Source: Macrostomum hystrix
Taxonomy: Eukaryota > Platyhelminthes > Macrostomidae
DNA length: 64,000 nucleotides
Assembly (NCBI GenBank): GCA_950097015.1
Contig: CATNEN010000029.1
Coordinates: 5,661,501 to 5,725,500, forward strand
Direction of reading: 5' to 3'
Below are positions 22,805 through 33,800 of this stretch, piece by piece. The position numbers and the translations under genes were made by a program. The notes under the pieces were generated by a model that was given only the letters and a program-made list of their open reading frames with translations, searched no databases and had not been told where the DNA came from. Every line of letters begins with the position of its first letter. Positions within the stretch are counted from its first letter, which is position 1.

Positions 22805-23748
22805 ATGGCTCAATTTGAGCGTCCTGAAGTTCCTTGTATAGAAGGCGACGAAATCTCCATTGATGAGGCCACAAAAGATCCGCAGGTTCGTGCTGCTTTA
22901 GAACTAATCGCTGTGCGGCTGGAGGAATCTGTGAATCTCGCATCAGGTGTCTTAACATCCACCGAGTCTCTGTTTGAGCAGCATCGCAATCAGAACTTTT
23001 AAAATGCCTACAAGGTGACTCGCGATTGGAGAGGCCGCTGTCTCATCATCAGCAACGCAAAGTTTGACAGGAATTCGGAACAAATCGGAGCAGAAATTGA
23101 TTGTACAAACTTAGCGGAACTGTTTCGCGACCTCGGATATGTCGTAGATGTGCGGAGAAACCTCACAGCGGACGAGATTCTTTCGGACTGCAGCATGTTC
23201 CTACTTGACTCTGGCATGGCGAAATTTGACTCCTGCGTGCGTGCTGTGCATCCTGTCCCATGGCCAAAAGGACTGCATCATTGGAAGCGACACTAAGCCG
23301 GTTACAGAGAAGAAAATCTTTGATCTGTTTGAAGATCCTAAATGCAAGCTGGCTGGTAAGCCCAAGCTGGTCATCATCCAAGCCTGCCGAAAAAAGCCTG
23401 CTGCGTCGATTCTGTCTTGGCAACAACATGCCTGACACCGACCCAGAAGGTGCTGCGGAAGTGGATGTCAAGCAGATCATCCAGCTACTGCGAGAGGTCA
23501 ACAGACGGGAGGAGTCTGAGATTCGGGAAGCTGCTCAAGATAACTGCAGCGACCTAATAATTGCCTACTCAACGGAGGCTGGGCAGCTGAGCTGGTTGAA
23601 CAGGGACAACGGTAGCTGGTTCATCCAAGCTCTGGTGAAAGTCAACACCGAGCACGTTGCCGACATGCTGGTGATAGTGAGGCGAATTGTTGTCGACGCC
23701 TTCGACAGAATTCAAAAACCGCACACCGTTAGCAGTCTCAACAAGTAG
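22805..23748 (+). pseudogene. Caspase pseudogene, intronless
   Basis: A caspase-like sequence without introns. The ATG at 22805 opens a short prodomain that ends in an in-frame TAA at 23000-23002. The same frame continues with the large-subunit start (RGRCLIISN). At about 23235 a duplicated 'cgtg' shifts the frame, after which the catalytic-His segment SHGQKD and the catalytic-Cys segment IIQACR follow. At about 23393 an extra A in an A-run shifts again into the small subunit (IIAYSTEAGQLSW, GSWFIQAL). Caspases are aspartate-directed cysteine proteases of apoptosis. Three lesions, plus QACRK in place of the usual QACRG, argue for a dead copy. Absence of introns suggests a retrocopy, though no poly(A) tail was seen. 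Confidence 0.85.
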
Positions 23749-23946
23749 TTATACTTCTTTTGAGCCGATATATGGATCCATGGAGCCGATAAACTTCACT
23801 GAAACTGAAAGTGTACAAAACCTTCATATTTTAGCCCTTCCGTCCCTTACATATACTTGCGTATCAGGTACTAAAGCATTAATTTTATAGAATTTATACT
23901 TAACTATTATACTCAAGCTTAAAAGTTCTGTAATTCTTCAACCATA

Positions 23947-24213
23947 GCTGCGCAATTTCTAAACAATTCTGAAACAAATTCGCGATCTGTCCATAACGTA
24001 GATGCATTCAATGATTCTGACAGAGGGCACAATTTTCCCCTAAGCGCTAATGAATTCAGTAAACACCTGTAAAGCCTAATCGCACTGCACTTCAGTACAG
24101 CTTTACCAAATGTGCCTGCATCATCTACGACTTCGGTAGTAACCGACCTTTATCTAGACGGAGCTGCTGGACCTTCAACAAGTGACACCAGCCGACTATA
24201 GACACCCATACGA
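23947..24213 (+). repeat. Dispersed repeat, copy 2
   Basis: Collinear with the window's first 300 bases through several blocks ('attctgaaacaa', 'taagcgctaa', 'gcactgc', 'cctgcatcatct', 'cctttatctagacgga'), with many substitutions. The class is not known and it does not code. Confidence 0.6.
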
Positions 24214-24573
24214 AATTTCTCATATGAAAATAAACTGGCCCGTATTCTTGAGTTTCGTGTGCTCGCGTTGCTCCGCTCAGGTGCAGCACAAACAATAGTC
24301 AGGGGTTAGAAATGGTTTTGGGTTAGAAATTTCCCTTCTCATTTTTTGTTTTAACTTTAAAATGTATTTCTCATACAAATACACAAAAAGGAAAAAATGC
24401 GTTTCCATTTGATAACTTAAGTCGCTTTACTTCTTCCGCCAAGTGCTAACTCGACTTTCTACATAAAAAACTGTTGATTCAAATTAATAAACTAAGAACT
24501 CAGTGCTTAACCCTATGACTGCGGATGGCCCTATATCTATGGCCCGCGGCTCAAATAGCTACTGAGCCGGATA

Positions 24574-24990
24574 AGATTCATTTATCTAGAATCTGGCCCG
24601 GCCAAATAAATGGCTCCGCCAATAGGAAAGCAAGATTCATTTATCTGGAATCTGGCCCGGCCAAATAAATGGCTCCGCCAATAGGAAAGCAAGATTCATT
24701 TATCTGGCCCGGCCAAATAAATGGCTCCGCCAATAGGAAAGCAAGATTCATTTATCTGGCCCGGCCAAATAAATGGCTCCGCCAATAGGAAAGCAAGATT
24801 CATTTATCTGGCCCGGCCAAATAAATGGCTCCGCCAATAGGAAAGCAAGATTCATTTATCTGGAATCTGGCCCGGCCAAATAAATGGCTCCGCCAATAGG
24901 AAAGCAAGATTCATTTATCTGGAATCTGGCCCGGCCAAATAAATGGCTCCGCCAATAGGAAAGCAAGATTCACTTATCTGGCCCGGCCAG
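24574..24990 (+). repeat. 51/59-bp hairpin-forming tandem array
   Basis: Eight units carrying 'tctggcccggccaaataaat' and 'ggctccgccaataggaaagc'. The junctions are of two kinds, with or without an 8-nt 'ggaatctg'-type insert, in the order L, L, S, S, S, L, L, S. Within each unit 'tcatttatctggcc' pairs with 'ggccaaataaatgg', so every unit can fold. Confidence 0.9.
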
Positions 24991-25047
24991 TTTTTTACCA
25001 TAGACTACAGACTTTGGCCGCGGTCAGCCAAGCCAGGGTTTAATAGA

Positions 25048-25189
25048 GTATTACCCCATGGATTCATTTAATTTGGGCCTCAAGAGTGACCTCGGGCTGC
25101 ATTATTTCTATGGCCTCGGCTTCGCCTCGGCCAATAAACGCAGCCTCGGTCACTCTATCGGCCAAATAAATAAATCCATAGGGTAATGC
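25048..25189. repeat. Imperfect foldback (inverted repeat), about 65-bp arms
   Basis: The left arm (gtattaccccatggattcat...) pairs with the right arm (...aaataaatccatagggtaat) through several matching blocks, including 'gagtgacc' against 'ggtcactc' and 'gggctgc' against 'gcagcct'. The sequence resembles the stem of the adjacent tandem units, so the two are probably related. Confidence 0.7.
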
Positions 25190-25589
25190 CATATACGTAG
25201 TGAAGAACAGTAAACTATTATAGAAAAATCAGTAATAACAGTTGGTAAACAGTGTTACCAAACACAGTCATCAATGCACTCTATGCTTAATTTGTTTAGT
25301 TTTAGGGTTCTGAATAAGCAATTCGAGAGCAGCAGTAAGCAATAGAGATGAAGGCGCATATTGACGTGCACAACCTACGATTATAAGGTATGGTTTGACA
25401 CAATATCTTTCATTTTTATAACCAATAACTGAAATGGCGACACGAGATGGTAGAGCAATGAAATGAACAGTTACAGTTACTCTTTCAAGATTGATTTAAA
25501 AAACTGTATTCGAGTTATTTTTCTTGTTAATGACTACGATTTCCAATTACTTGTATTTAGAGCTAACGCTGCCAAAAAGTAAGCTCTGT

Positions 25590-26690
25590 TATAAAAGTTA
25601 TAAAAATTGACGGCCAGGATGTTGCCGTTCCGCATAAACGCACAGCCGGGAGCAGGAAAGCCAATTATTTTAGTGCATCCGGGACACCGCGGTTTGCACG
25701 CACGGTGCACGTAAGCAGGGTCATACGCTGCAACAAGTAGGCTGCAAGGCGACCTGATCCGACCCAGCTGTCGCAGAACACATGGTATCCAACGTCGAGA
25801 ACATACCTACATGACTCAACCAACACCCTTTCACTCAGTGAGAGTCCATCGCAATCTAGATCTTGTCTAAACTTTTCGTTCTCCGCCCTTATCGAATGCA
25901 CAAGAAAGTTGCTAACGTTATAGCCTGTTCTCGCCTCGCACAGGCAGTAAATCTTTATTCCATACCGCGCCTTCTTGGCAGGCGCCCTCTAAAGAGTGCA
26001 AGCTCCTCGTATACACTGAGCTCCTTTCCAGGCATGTAAACACGCCGAAAAATTTCAGAAACGACGGTGATGAAGCGCCTCACCTTTGCCAGGGGGTCCG
26101 ACGCATCAAAGTTGTTGCAATCGTAGAAACGAAGCAAACTGCTGATTTGTTGATACCTGTCTCTGGGCAAGCAAACAGGTTGTTGAAAGAGTGGTGTAGC
26201 ATAAAACTCATTTTTTGACCAGTAGTGGGTCACCTCCGGCTTCTTGATGATTCCCATGTATAGTGACATAGCGATAAACTTTGTCATGTCGTTAGCGGTG
26301 ACGTCTTTCCGTCGAGACGTCGAGAATTCTGACGTCGAGAATCGCGACGGCAAGGAATTCAGATCATCTTGCAGTTCCTGGAATTTTCGCAATGCACGCG
26401 CATTCGTCCATTCGCACAGGCTTTGCAGCAACTCAGCAGTGACGAACATTCGGCTAAAGGCCACTGGATCGTCGTCCGCATTGTCGGGTAGCACCAAGCC
26501 GAGGGGCAGGACCTGGCGTGCCCGAAAACGCGGGATTTGGGTCCGGCTTCTGGTCATGGCCTGGCTCGCAGTGAACCCACCCATCAGTTTCAGCAGCTTC
26601 TGGTAGAAGCTGCGCTTCGTCTTGAACTAACTCAGTTTCGTGGTGATCGTCATCAACATCTGTAAACATATCACTCTCTTACCAAGAAGT
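25590..26690 (-). pseudogene. piggyBac-type transposase, dead
   Basis: The main frame 26584-25955 carries piggyBac transposase features: 'FIAMSLYMGIIKKPEVTHYW', 'RDRYQQISSLLRF', and 'MPGKELSVYEELALFRGRL'. A frameshift at about 25975 leads into 'RYGIKIYCLCEARTGYNVS', and the 25901-25665 frame holds 'GYHVFCDSWVGSGRLAAYLL'. Beyond a stop, 'MRNGNILAVNFY' near 25610 still matches the family. A second frameshift at about 26585 separates an acidic N-terminus. The first catalytic Asp, expected in the 'SIDE' motif, is Tyr here (SVYE). Frameshifts and loss of that Asp make it inactive. No terminal repeats were identified. Confidence 0.8.
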
Positions 26691-27430
26691 CTCACTGCCT
26701 GTGTCAGGATCGAATTGTGCAGCCGCGGCAGCCGACTATTGAAAAGTTCAAGAATTTTTTGTCAATAACCATAATTTTCTCTCGGCTATGAAAAAAACTG
26801 TATAAAGCGTCAATCAACAAGTATGAACAAGTGTACAAATGTACATGCAAGCGGAAATAATTTTGAAAAAATATTATACCATAGAATATTTGGTTTGAGC
26901 TGCTACCGCAAACTACGGGTCTGGCTGTTAAAGTGAAAAGTTGTCTATGGCCTGCAGTGCAGGCCATCCCGCGAACTACGTTTAAACCGTGCAGTCGACT
27001 ACGCAGTCTAAGGGTTAAATACATGAAGGGCTAGATTTACATAAATTAAATATCTGCAAGAACTGCGGCTGTAAACACAACATCTGAGAACAAATCGCCT
27101 ATGGCTGTTTTATCAAACCAATGCAGCACTGTTCCAGCTGCATGTTTTTGGATGGTTACTATCAACTTAAAACTGACCAGACAGATATGTCTCTAATACG
27201 AGTACGAGTATATATTTTACTTCTTTCCGCCAACATTTTCAAGTTTTTAGTGCAAGTTTCGCATTATTTTCCCGCTCATCTAAAGCGCCGCAATTCTATG
27301 GGCTAAATTGTATTCGCTCCTTAAATAAGAAGGTAAATCACTTTACACAATACTAGCCTGACGAATATACGAGCGTATATTTAAATAGCAAGTGAAAACT
27401 AATTTAACGCACTTGCCGGCGCAGAGCAGA
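26691..27430. other. Intergenic DNA, no gene seen
   Basis: AT-rich upstream flank of the cysteine-rich protein gene. A TATA-like 'tatatttaaata' lies near 27376, about 55 nt before the chosen ATG. Nothing else was recognised. Confidence 0.35.
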
Positions 27431-29843
27431 ATGTGGAAGCGCAAGACTGCCGACTCGAGAGCACAGGGCTATCGGGAGGTAACGGAGGCTCCCAAGCTCA
27501 CAGCCAGCAAAGCCAGCGTCACCATGCGTAAAGTACGAATTCGCAGACGCATTAACCCTTCAGCCGCATCGCCGACCGCATTCGCCAACTCTTCCATCGT
27601 ATCGATTTCTCCGACGCAGAGAAAACAAGAGGGCGTGGCTGAAGATGCACCGCCACTCAGAGGTCGGACAGTCGCACAGCTGGAGCCAATTGCCGAGGAG
27701 ACTACCGCTGCAAAGTCAAGCAGCTACTACATTACTGACAGTGGGAATACCGCCAGCACTTGCTACTCATCGGCTAAGCTGCACGAGATAAACACCGAAG
27801 AAGTGTTCACGTCGTCAGAGCGCAGCGCAAAAGCCACCGCCGGCTCAAGGGGATCCAGCAGCTCAACAGGGGAATGGAACGAGCCAAACGCCAAACTAGA
27901 AACGTTTCGCATCACGCCCATGACTGCCAGTCTGTTCAGCAACGCCCAGCCATCTAGTAGCGGTCAAGACATCCAGCAGTGGGTCCCCGCAAGGGATTGC
28001 AGTGGTTGCGACCGCGGCGTGGGTAACTTCCTCCACGACGATCCAGTGATTCGCAGCTTTTTAAGCGACTCTGAAAATGACAGCTCAACTATCTGCAAGT
28101 CTATCAGCTTCGCTCTGCCGACACGTGACACGGACGAGACAATCAAAGAAACTTCCAGCCCCGTCGTAGTTAGAGAGTCTGCAAAAAACCCACTAGTGCT
28201 ACGTGACATAAAGTTTCGGAAAGCGCAGGATCGCGACCAGCGGACCCTTGCCTCAAACAAAGCCGTTTTCGCCAGCCTTAGCGACATGGCAGCCTCAGCA
28301 GGCGTCGCTGAAACAAGTTGCACAGTTGAAACGAGCTCATCGCGCCAGCCAAATGCATCATCAACGTCAATAGATGCGTCATTCTCATACAGGTGCGTCA
28401 TGTGAGCAGCAGCCGTTTAGTAGCGCGACAAGCGTGAGGCTTAATCTGCACAGTCGCGTTTCCCCCCTATCTTTACTCACACAGTTGCAACCAAATCGAT
28501 TTGACATCACTGGCCGGATCGAATCATTCTACCGCAAGTCAGCAGGTTCAGAGAGTAGGACAAGTTAAGTCGCAATGGCGGGAGAAGGAGCTCAACTATG
28601 CGTCTAAAGAATCAATAACCAAAGACGCGCAGCTCATTCTGGAAGTGATACAGGCCAACAACAAGCAGCAGCAACAACAGTTGAATGGCATCGTAGAGCC
28701 AGCCTCGGAGGGTAACAAAACGGCGCATGTCTCAATAAATTTGATGGAGTCAGAAACCCGGGAGCAGAACAAGCCTCAGCATGAATCATTGCCTGACAAA
28801 ATAGTGGAGGAAAAAGAAGCACCTGACATTGTGCCAGCTGGAGTTCACACCTCACCGGTTAGCTTTTTCTCTAAATTATTTAACTCTTTCTCTCTCTAGC
28901 TTATTGTCAGCTTATGTTGTACAGTTTTTAAGCAGCAGTACAGAAATAAAACATCTCCTCTGATCGATTTTCACAGCCAGCACCTAAACAAGAGGCGCCC
29001 CAGCAGCAGGACAGTGGCGGCACCACAGTGGCCACAGACTTGCCGAATAAAACTGACCAAGCACCGAACAGCGGCTGCAATCCGCTACTCAGTTGGCGGG
29101 CAAACTATCTGGAGCGCTCGCGCTCCGATATCGCCACAGACGATGTGCAAAATGCGATATTGCGAAGTCGACTACGACTGCGTCAGCTGCTACGCCTCGG
29201 CTCATCAAATGGTGGAGGCTGCGGCAGCAACCGCTGCGATTCCTTCTTTTCTCCAGTTTCATGTCCAAACAGTTCTCAAAGCGGCCGCTGCGGAGGCGGT
29301 CCCTGTTGTTGCAGCTGTTATCAGCCGCAGCCATGCTGCTCCACAGGCTGCTGTCACTGCCGCCAACACAAGCAGCCAGCCAGTTGCTGCTGTTGCAACA
29401 GTCGCCACATCACGTGTACCACTTGCTCTAGCTGCCCTAGTCATGGATGCTGCGAATCTGGCGCTAGGCGCTGCAACTCATCGTGCTCCACCAGCTGCTG
29501 TCGCTTCTGTTGCGGCGGCTCGGCGCCCACGTCTGGGCGCGGATGCTGCAGTTCAGAGGCTGCCTGCTGCCGTCGTTATGCCAACCCTCCGAATTCACTT
29601 AGCGGAGCAGAAGCATGGCCCCTCCAGCGACAACAACAGCAACAGTACCAGCAGCAGCATCAAATGCTGCCAGTCAACAAAAACTTCAATTCAAGGTTTA
29701 GGCCAAGCTGGGCGACCAACATAACCGGTCCTCAGTCATCTAGCAACATGACCGCTGCTCGCCCGGCAGCCGCTGTAACTTGGCTTCCAGAGCCAGGCAC
29801 GGCAACTAAATTCGGAGCCTCGGAGAAACTGTTGACATACTAG
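27431..29843 (+). CDS. Uncharacterised cysteine-rich protein, three exons
   Basis: Exons 27431-28392, 28485-28857 and 28977-29843 (733 aa) join in frame (CATACAG|gtgcgt, actcacacag|TTG, CACCG|gttagc, ttttcacag|CCA). I do not recognise the family. Residues 1-320 are Ser/Thr-rich and probably disordered, with a basic start (MWKRKTADSRAQG). Exon 2 is Gln/Glu-rich. Exon 3 begins with a helix-like segment (ERSRSDIATDDVQNAILRSR) followed by about 125 residues holding about 32 Cys in CC and CCC clusters (GGPCCCSCYQPQPCCSTGCC), then a Q-rich and Ala/Ser tail. No signal peptide was seen, so the Cys-rich part may bind metal or cross-link a structural protein. A competing Ala-rich open frame overlaps exon 3, but only the chosen frame joins exon 2 in phase. 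Confidence 0.65.
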
Positions 29844-30385
29844 AGACCTCAATATCAACATTATAATCTATTTATGCCTGGACAGAGGATAGTAGAAAGA
29901 GTTCCTACTTAGCTAGCCAAGCTCTTCACACAATGGAGTATGCGTATACACTACTATTAGTAACCAGGAGTGCGAAAAAGTTTTATTTCACTAGGAAAAT
30001 TGACTAATTGGCTGAAAAATGAAGAAAAAAAAGACTATATTTAGGAATTAAAGAGTCTACCTGTGCACACGATATATAACGATCTAGTAATGTCTAGTCT
30101 TCATTTACTTATAAGTATAAGTTCTGCCGTAACAGAAAAATGTACTACTTTATTTAAATCAGCTACAAGACATGATCTACATAAAGGCAGAGAGACAAAT
30201 GCATAAACGCATGACAACCAGTGGAAAACACGCAAATCACGTAAATCGACACAAAACTAGCTGAGACAATAATTACAAAACTGCTTAGTAATAATAATAA
30301 TAATATTGTACTGTTACTATTAATAATATTATTATTATATTACTATACTGATTTGTAAATTTTAACTGTAAGGGTACTAGCGGAC
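29844..30385. other. 3' flank, AT-rich, no gene seen
   Basis: Includes an AT/TAA-type simple repeat at about 30290-30345. No coding or RNA feature was recognised. Confidence 0.35.
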
Positions 30386-30715
30386 ACTAGGTAGAAGGGA
30401 TCTGGTGATTGGAGATGAAGGGATTGGGAAGTAGGGATCTGGTGATTGGAGATGAAGGGATTGGGAAGTAGGGATCTGGTGATTGGAGATGAAGGGATTG
30501 GGAAGTAGGGATCTGATGATTGGAGATGAAGGGATTGGGAAGTGGGGATCTAATGATTGGAGATGAAGGGATTGGGAAGTAGGGATCTGATGATTGGAGA
30601 TGAAGGGATTGGGAATTGGGGATCTGATGATTGGAAATGAAGGGATTGGGAAGTAGGGATCCGATGGTTGGAGATGAAGGGATTGGAGAATAAGGATCTG
30701 ATGATTAGAGACCAA
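30386..30715 (-). repeat. 37-bp minisatellite, antisense copy of the 33-34 kb array
   Basis: About nine units of 'gggatctggtgattggagat' plus 'gaagggattgggaagta'. It is the reverse complement of the unit in the array at 33125-34088 and lies just past the 3' end of the WARS2 gene. Confidence 0.95.
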
Positions 30716-30842
30716 TTGGAACAATTAAATGTATTATAGCTTATCGTATTCCCCTGCAATAAAAGCTTGTCCTTATTATATAAAATCCTTTGGTAAAAAA
30801 CCAAATTGTGCAAACAATGTTTGCGCGGTTACACATTTCATC

Positions 30843-33800
30843 TCACAGTCGCGACAGGCCGACCAGCCGGCGAACCTCAGCCATTGTGCAGGCTGCCTCA
30901 GTGGCTGCAGCCTCTCGACCGGCCCGCAGGTGTCGCCCCACCTCCGCCAGTCCGTCTGGTGTAGTCGTGAGCTCCTGATAGCGTCGGCGAATCGGCCGCA
31001 GGCGCTCCAGCACAGCGTCGGCCACCAGGCGCTTCAATGCGAGCTTGCTGTCCACCGGGCCGTGCCTGGCCAGCGCCTCGCCAGGTGAGCAGCCGGTCAG
31101 CGCAGCCAGCAGGTGGATGAGGTTGGCAAGGCCCGGACGCTGCTCCGGATCGTAGGTTACACCTTTGGCGGAGTCGGTGACAGCGGACCGCAGCTTCGAC
31201 CAAATGGCGTCATCCGAGTCCGCCAGGCCAATGCGCGATGCTGCGTCCGGATCCGACTTGCTCATCTTCCTACATTCGAAAGAGGAATAGGGGATTCCCG
31301 ATTTAAATAGGGGATTCCCGATTTGAATAGGGGATTCCCGATTTAAATAGGGGATTTCCGATTTGAATAGGGGATTCCCGATTTAAATAGGGGATTCCCG
31401 ATTGGAATAGGGGATTCCCGATTTAAATAGGGATTCCTGATTTGAATAGGGGATTCCCGATTTGAATAGGGGATTCCCAATTGAATCGGGGATTCCCGAT
31501 GGAATAGGGGATTCCCGATGGAATAGGTGATTCCTAATTTGAATTGGAGATTCCCGATTGAATAGGGGATTCCCGATGGAATAGGTGATTCTCAATTGAA
31601 TAGGGATTCCAGATGAAAGAGGAAATTTCTGATTGGAATAGGGAATCCTCTAGATGCAATTGAGAATTCCTGTTAGGAAAATGTAGTCTTGTTTGTAGCT
31701 TTGAAAATATAGAGAGAGATAATATTTTATGTAGTTATTATACTGCGCCTCAATAATATTTGCAGGCACTGACGCTTTATTTGAGCACTCGCAGGGATGC
31801 TATTCCGTCCATTTCGTTGACCCTGAGAACATCCGCCCTGACTCGAAATCATTTCGCCTCATGGGCGTAAACTGCACTATTAGCCACCAAGCCTGTCTCT
31901 CTGCGGCTGCGCCCCAAATGAATGTTGCCTCGCCGCGGATTCGAGCTCGGGTACTTGCTTAAAGTGCAAGAGTCAGACGCGTCACCCCTTTGCCACTCGA
32001 CCCTCTCGCTCTGGAAATGCAACTCTTACTTAGTGGGGTCCCGCAGGCTGCGCACTCGGCTAGCGTAGGCGCCCAAGCCAGTAGCTTCGGCGGGCAGCAG
32101 CGGCTCCGGCCTTGGAAACAGGCGGCAACCGTAGCGTGAGTTGAACCGGTCGGCCAGCTCCCTGCTCAGCTCGACGTGCATCCGCTGGTCGTCGCCAACC
32201 GGCACGTGGCTGGCACGGTAGAGAAGGATGTCAGCAGCCTGCGGGTTTGTTTGACTTTATTTAATCTTCAAATGTTTACATTTCTACTTTTAGTAGTGTA
32301 AAGAGAAGTATTTATATAAAAATATTTTTTTCACTGAAAATCAACTAAAATATCTTCTGTTTCGCTTCTAGATTTTAAAAGATATGAAAGTTTATAAAAC
32401 TTTCCTTGAAGATCAGATCAATTAACACGCAGACATCCGAGCTTACAAAGGCAGACGATAAATGCTTCAAAAAGTTCATAATTCATAATTCAGAGAGGAC
32501 TGATGATATGTCGCAGTAATAAAATAATAATAATAATAACAATAATGATGTATCTAATTGCAACAGGGCTGCGGGCAATTACACATCGTTTGGTGACAGT
32601 AGACCCGCAGCCAGTGAGGAGACATTTCTGCCCGTTCCGCTGACTCCTGAGCGAACAAGCACATACACACACATACACACTCATACATACACACACACAT
32701 ACACACACACACAGATACCGTACGCAGGAATTCGCTTACATCAGGCAGTGTACACTCTCACAAGTCTCCAAGCCTTCTCACTGCGGCTGCGCCTTAAATG
32801 AATGTGGAATCACCACGGAATCGAGCTCAGGGAACTTAGTGCGAGAGGCGAAAGCAGTTAGACCGCTCTGCCACCGACCCCGGATGATAACTGATAGTAA
32901 CAGAGTGTAACATTGAATTCCATAGCACTCACCTGCAGCAGCGGATAGGTGAAATATGGCGGCATTGTTGTACGGTTTCTCACGCCAATTCGGCAGATGC
33001 TGCAGCTTGGCTAGCGGGCAGAGCGCGGCGAGCAGCCACTGCAGATCCGTGTGGCCTGGCACCTGAGGAGCCAGTTAAACAAATTGGATACTTATCCTCA
33101 TTCTCCTGTGCACGCAGATCCATAATCTTGATCTCCAACCATCAGATCCCTACTTCCCAATCCCTTCATCTCCAACCATCAGATCCCTACTTCCCAATCC
33201 CTTCATCTCCAACCATCAGATCCCTACTTCCCAATCCCTTCATCTCCAATCATCAGATCCCCAATTCCCAATCCCTTCACCTTCAATCATCAGATCCCTA
33301 CTTCCCAATCCCTTCATCTTCAACCATCAGACCTCTACTTCCCAATCCCTTCATCTTCAACCATCAGATCTCTACTTCCCAATCCCTTCATCTCCAACCA
33401 TCAGATCCCTACTTCCCAATCCCTTCATCTTCAACCATCAGATCCCTACTTCCCAATCCCTTCATCTCCAACCATCAGATCTCTACTTCCCAATCCCTTC
33501 ATCTCCAATCATCAGATCCCTACTTCCCAATCCCTTCATCTCCAATCATCAGATCTCTACTTCCCAATCCCTTCATCTCCAATCATCAGATCTCTACTTC
33601 CCAATCCCTTCATCTCCAACCATCAGATCCCTACTTCCCAATCCCTTCATCTCCAACCATCAGATCCCTACTTCCCAATCCCTTCATCTTCAACCATCAG
33701 ATCCCTACTTCCCAATCCCTTCATCTCCAACCATCAGATCTCTACTTCCCAATCCCTTCATCTCCAATCATCAGATCCCTACTTCCCAATCCCTTCATCT

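Noticed and set aside
29014-29724. 236-codon Ala-rich frame overlapping the cysteine-rich exon
   Set aside because: It does not join the upstream exon in phase, and its composition is the expected off-frame reading of a TGC/CAG-rich sequence.
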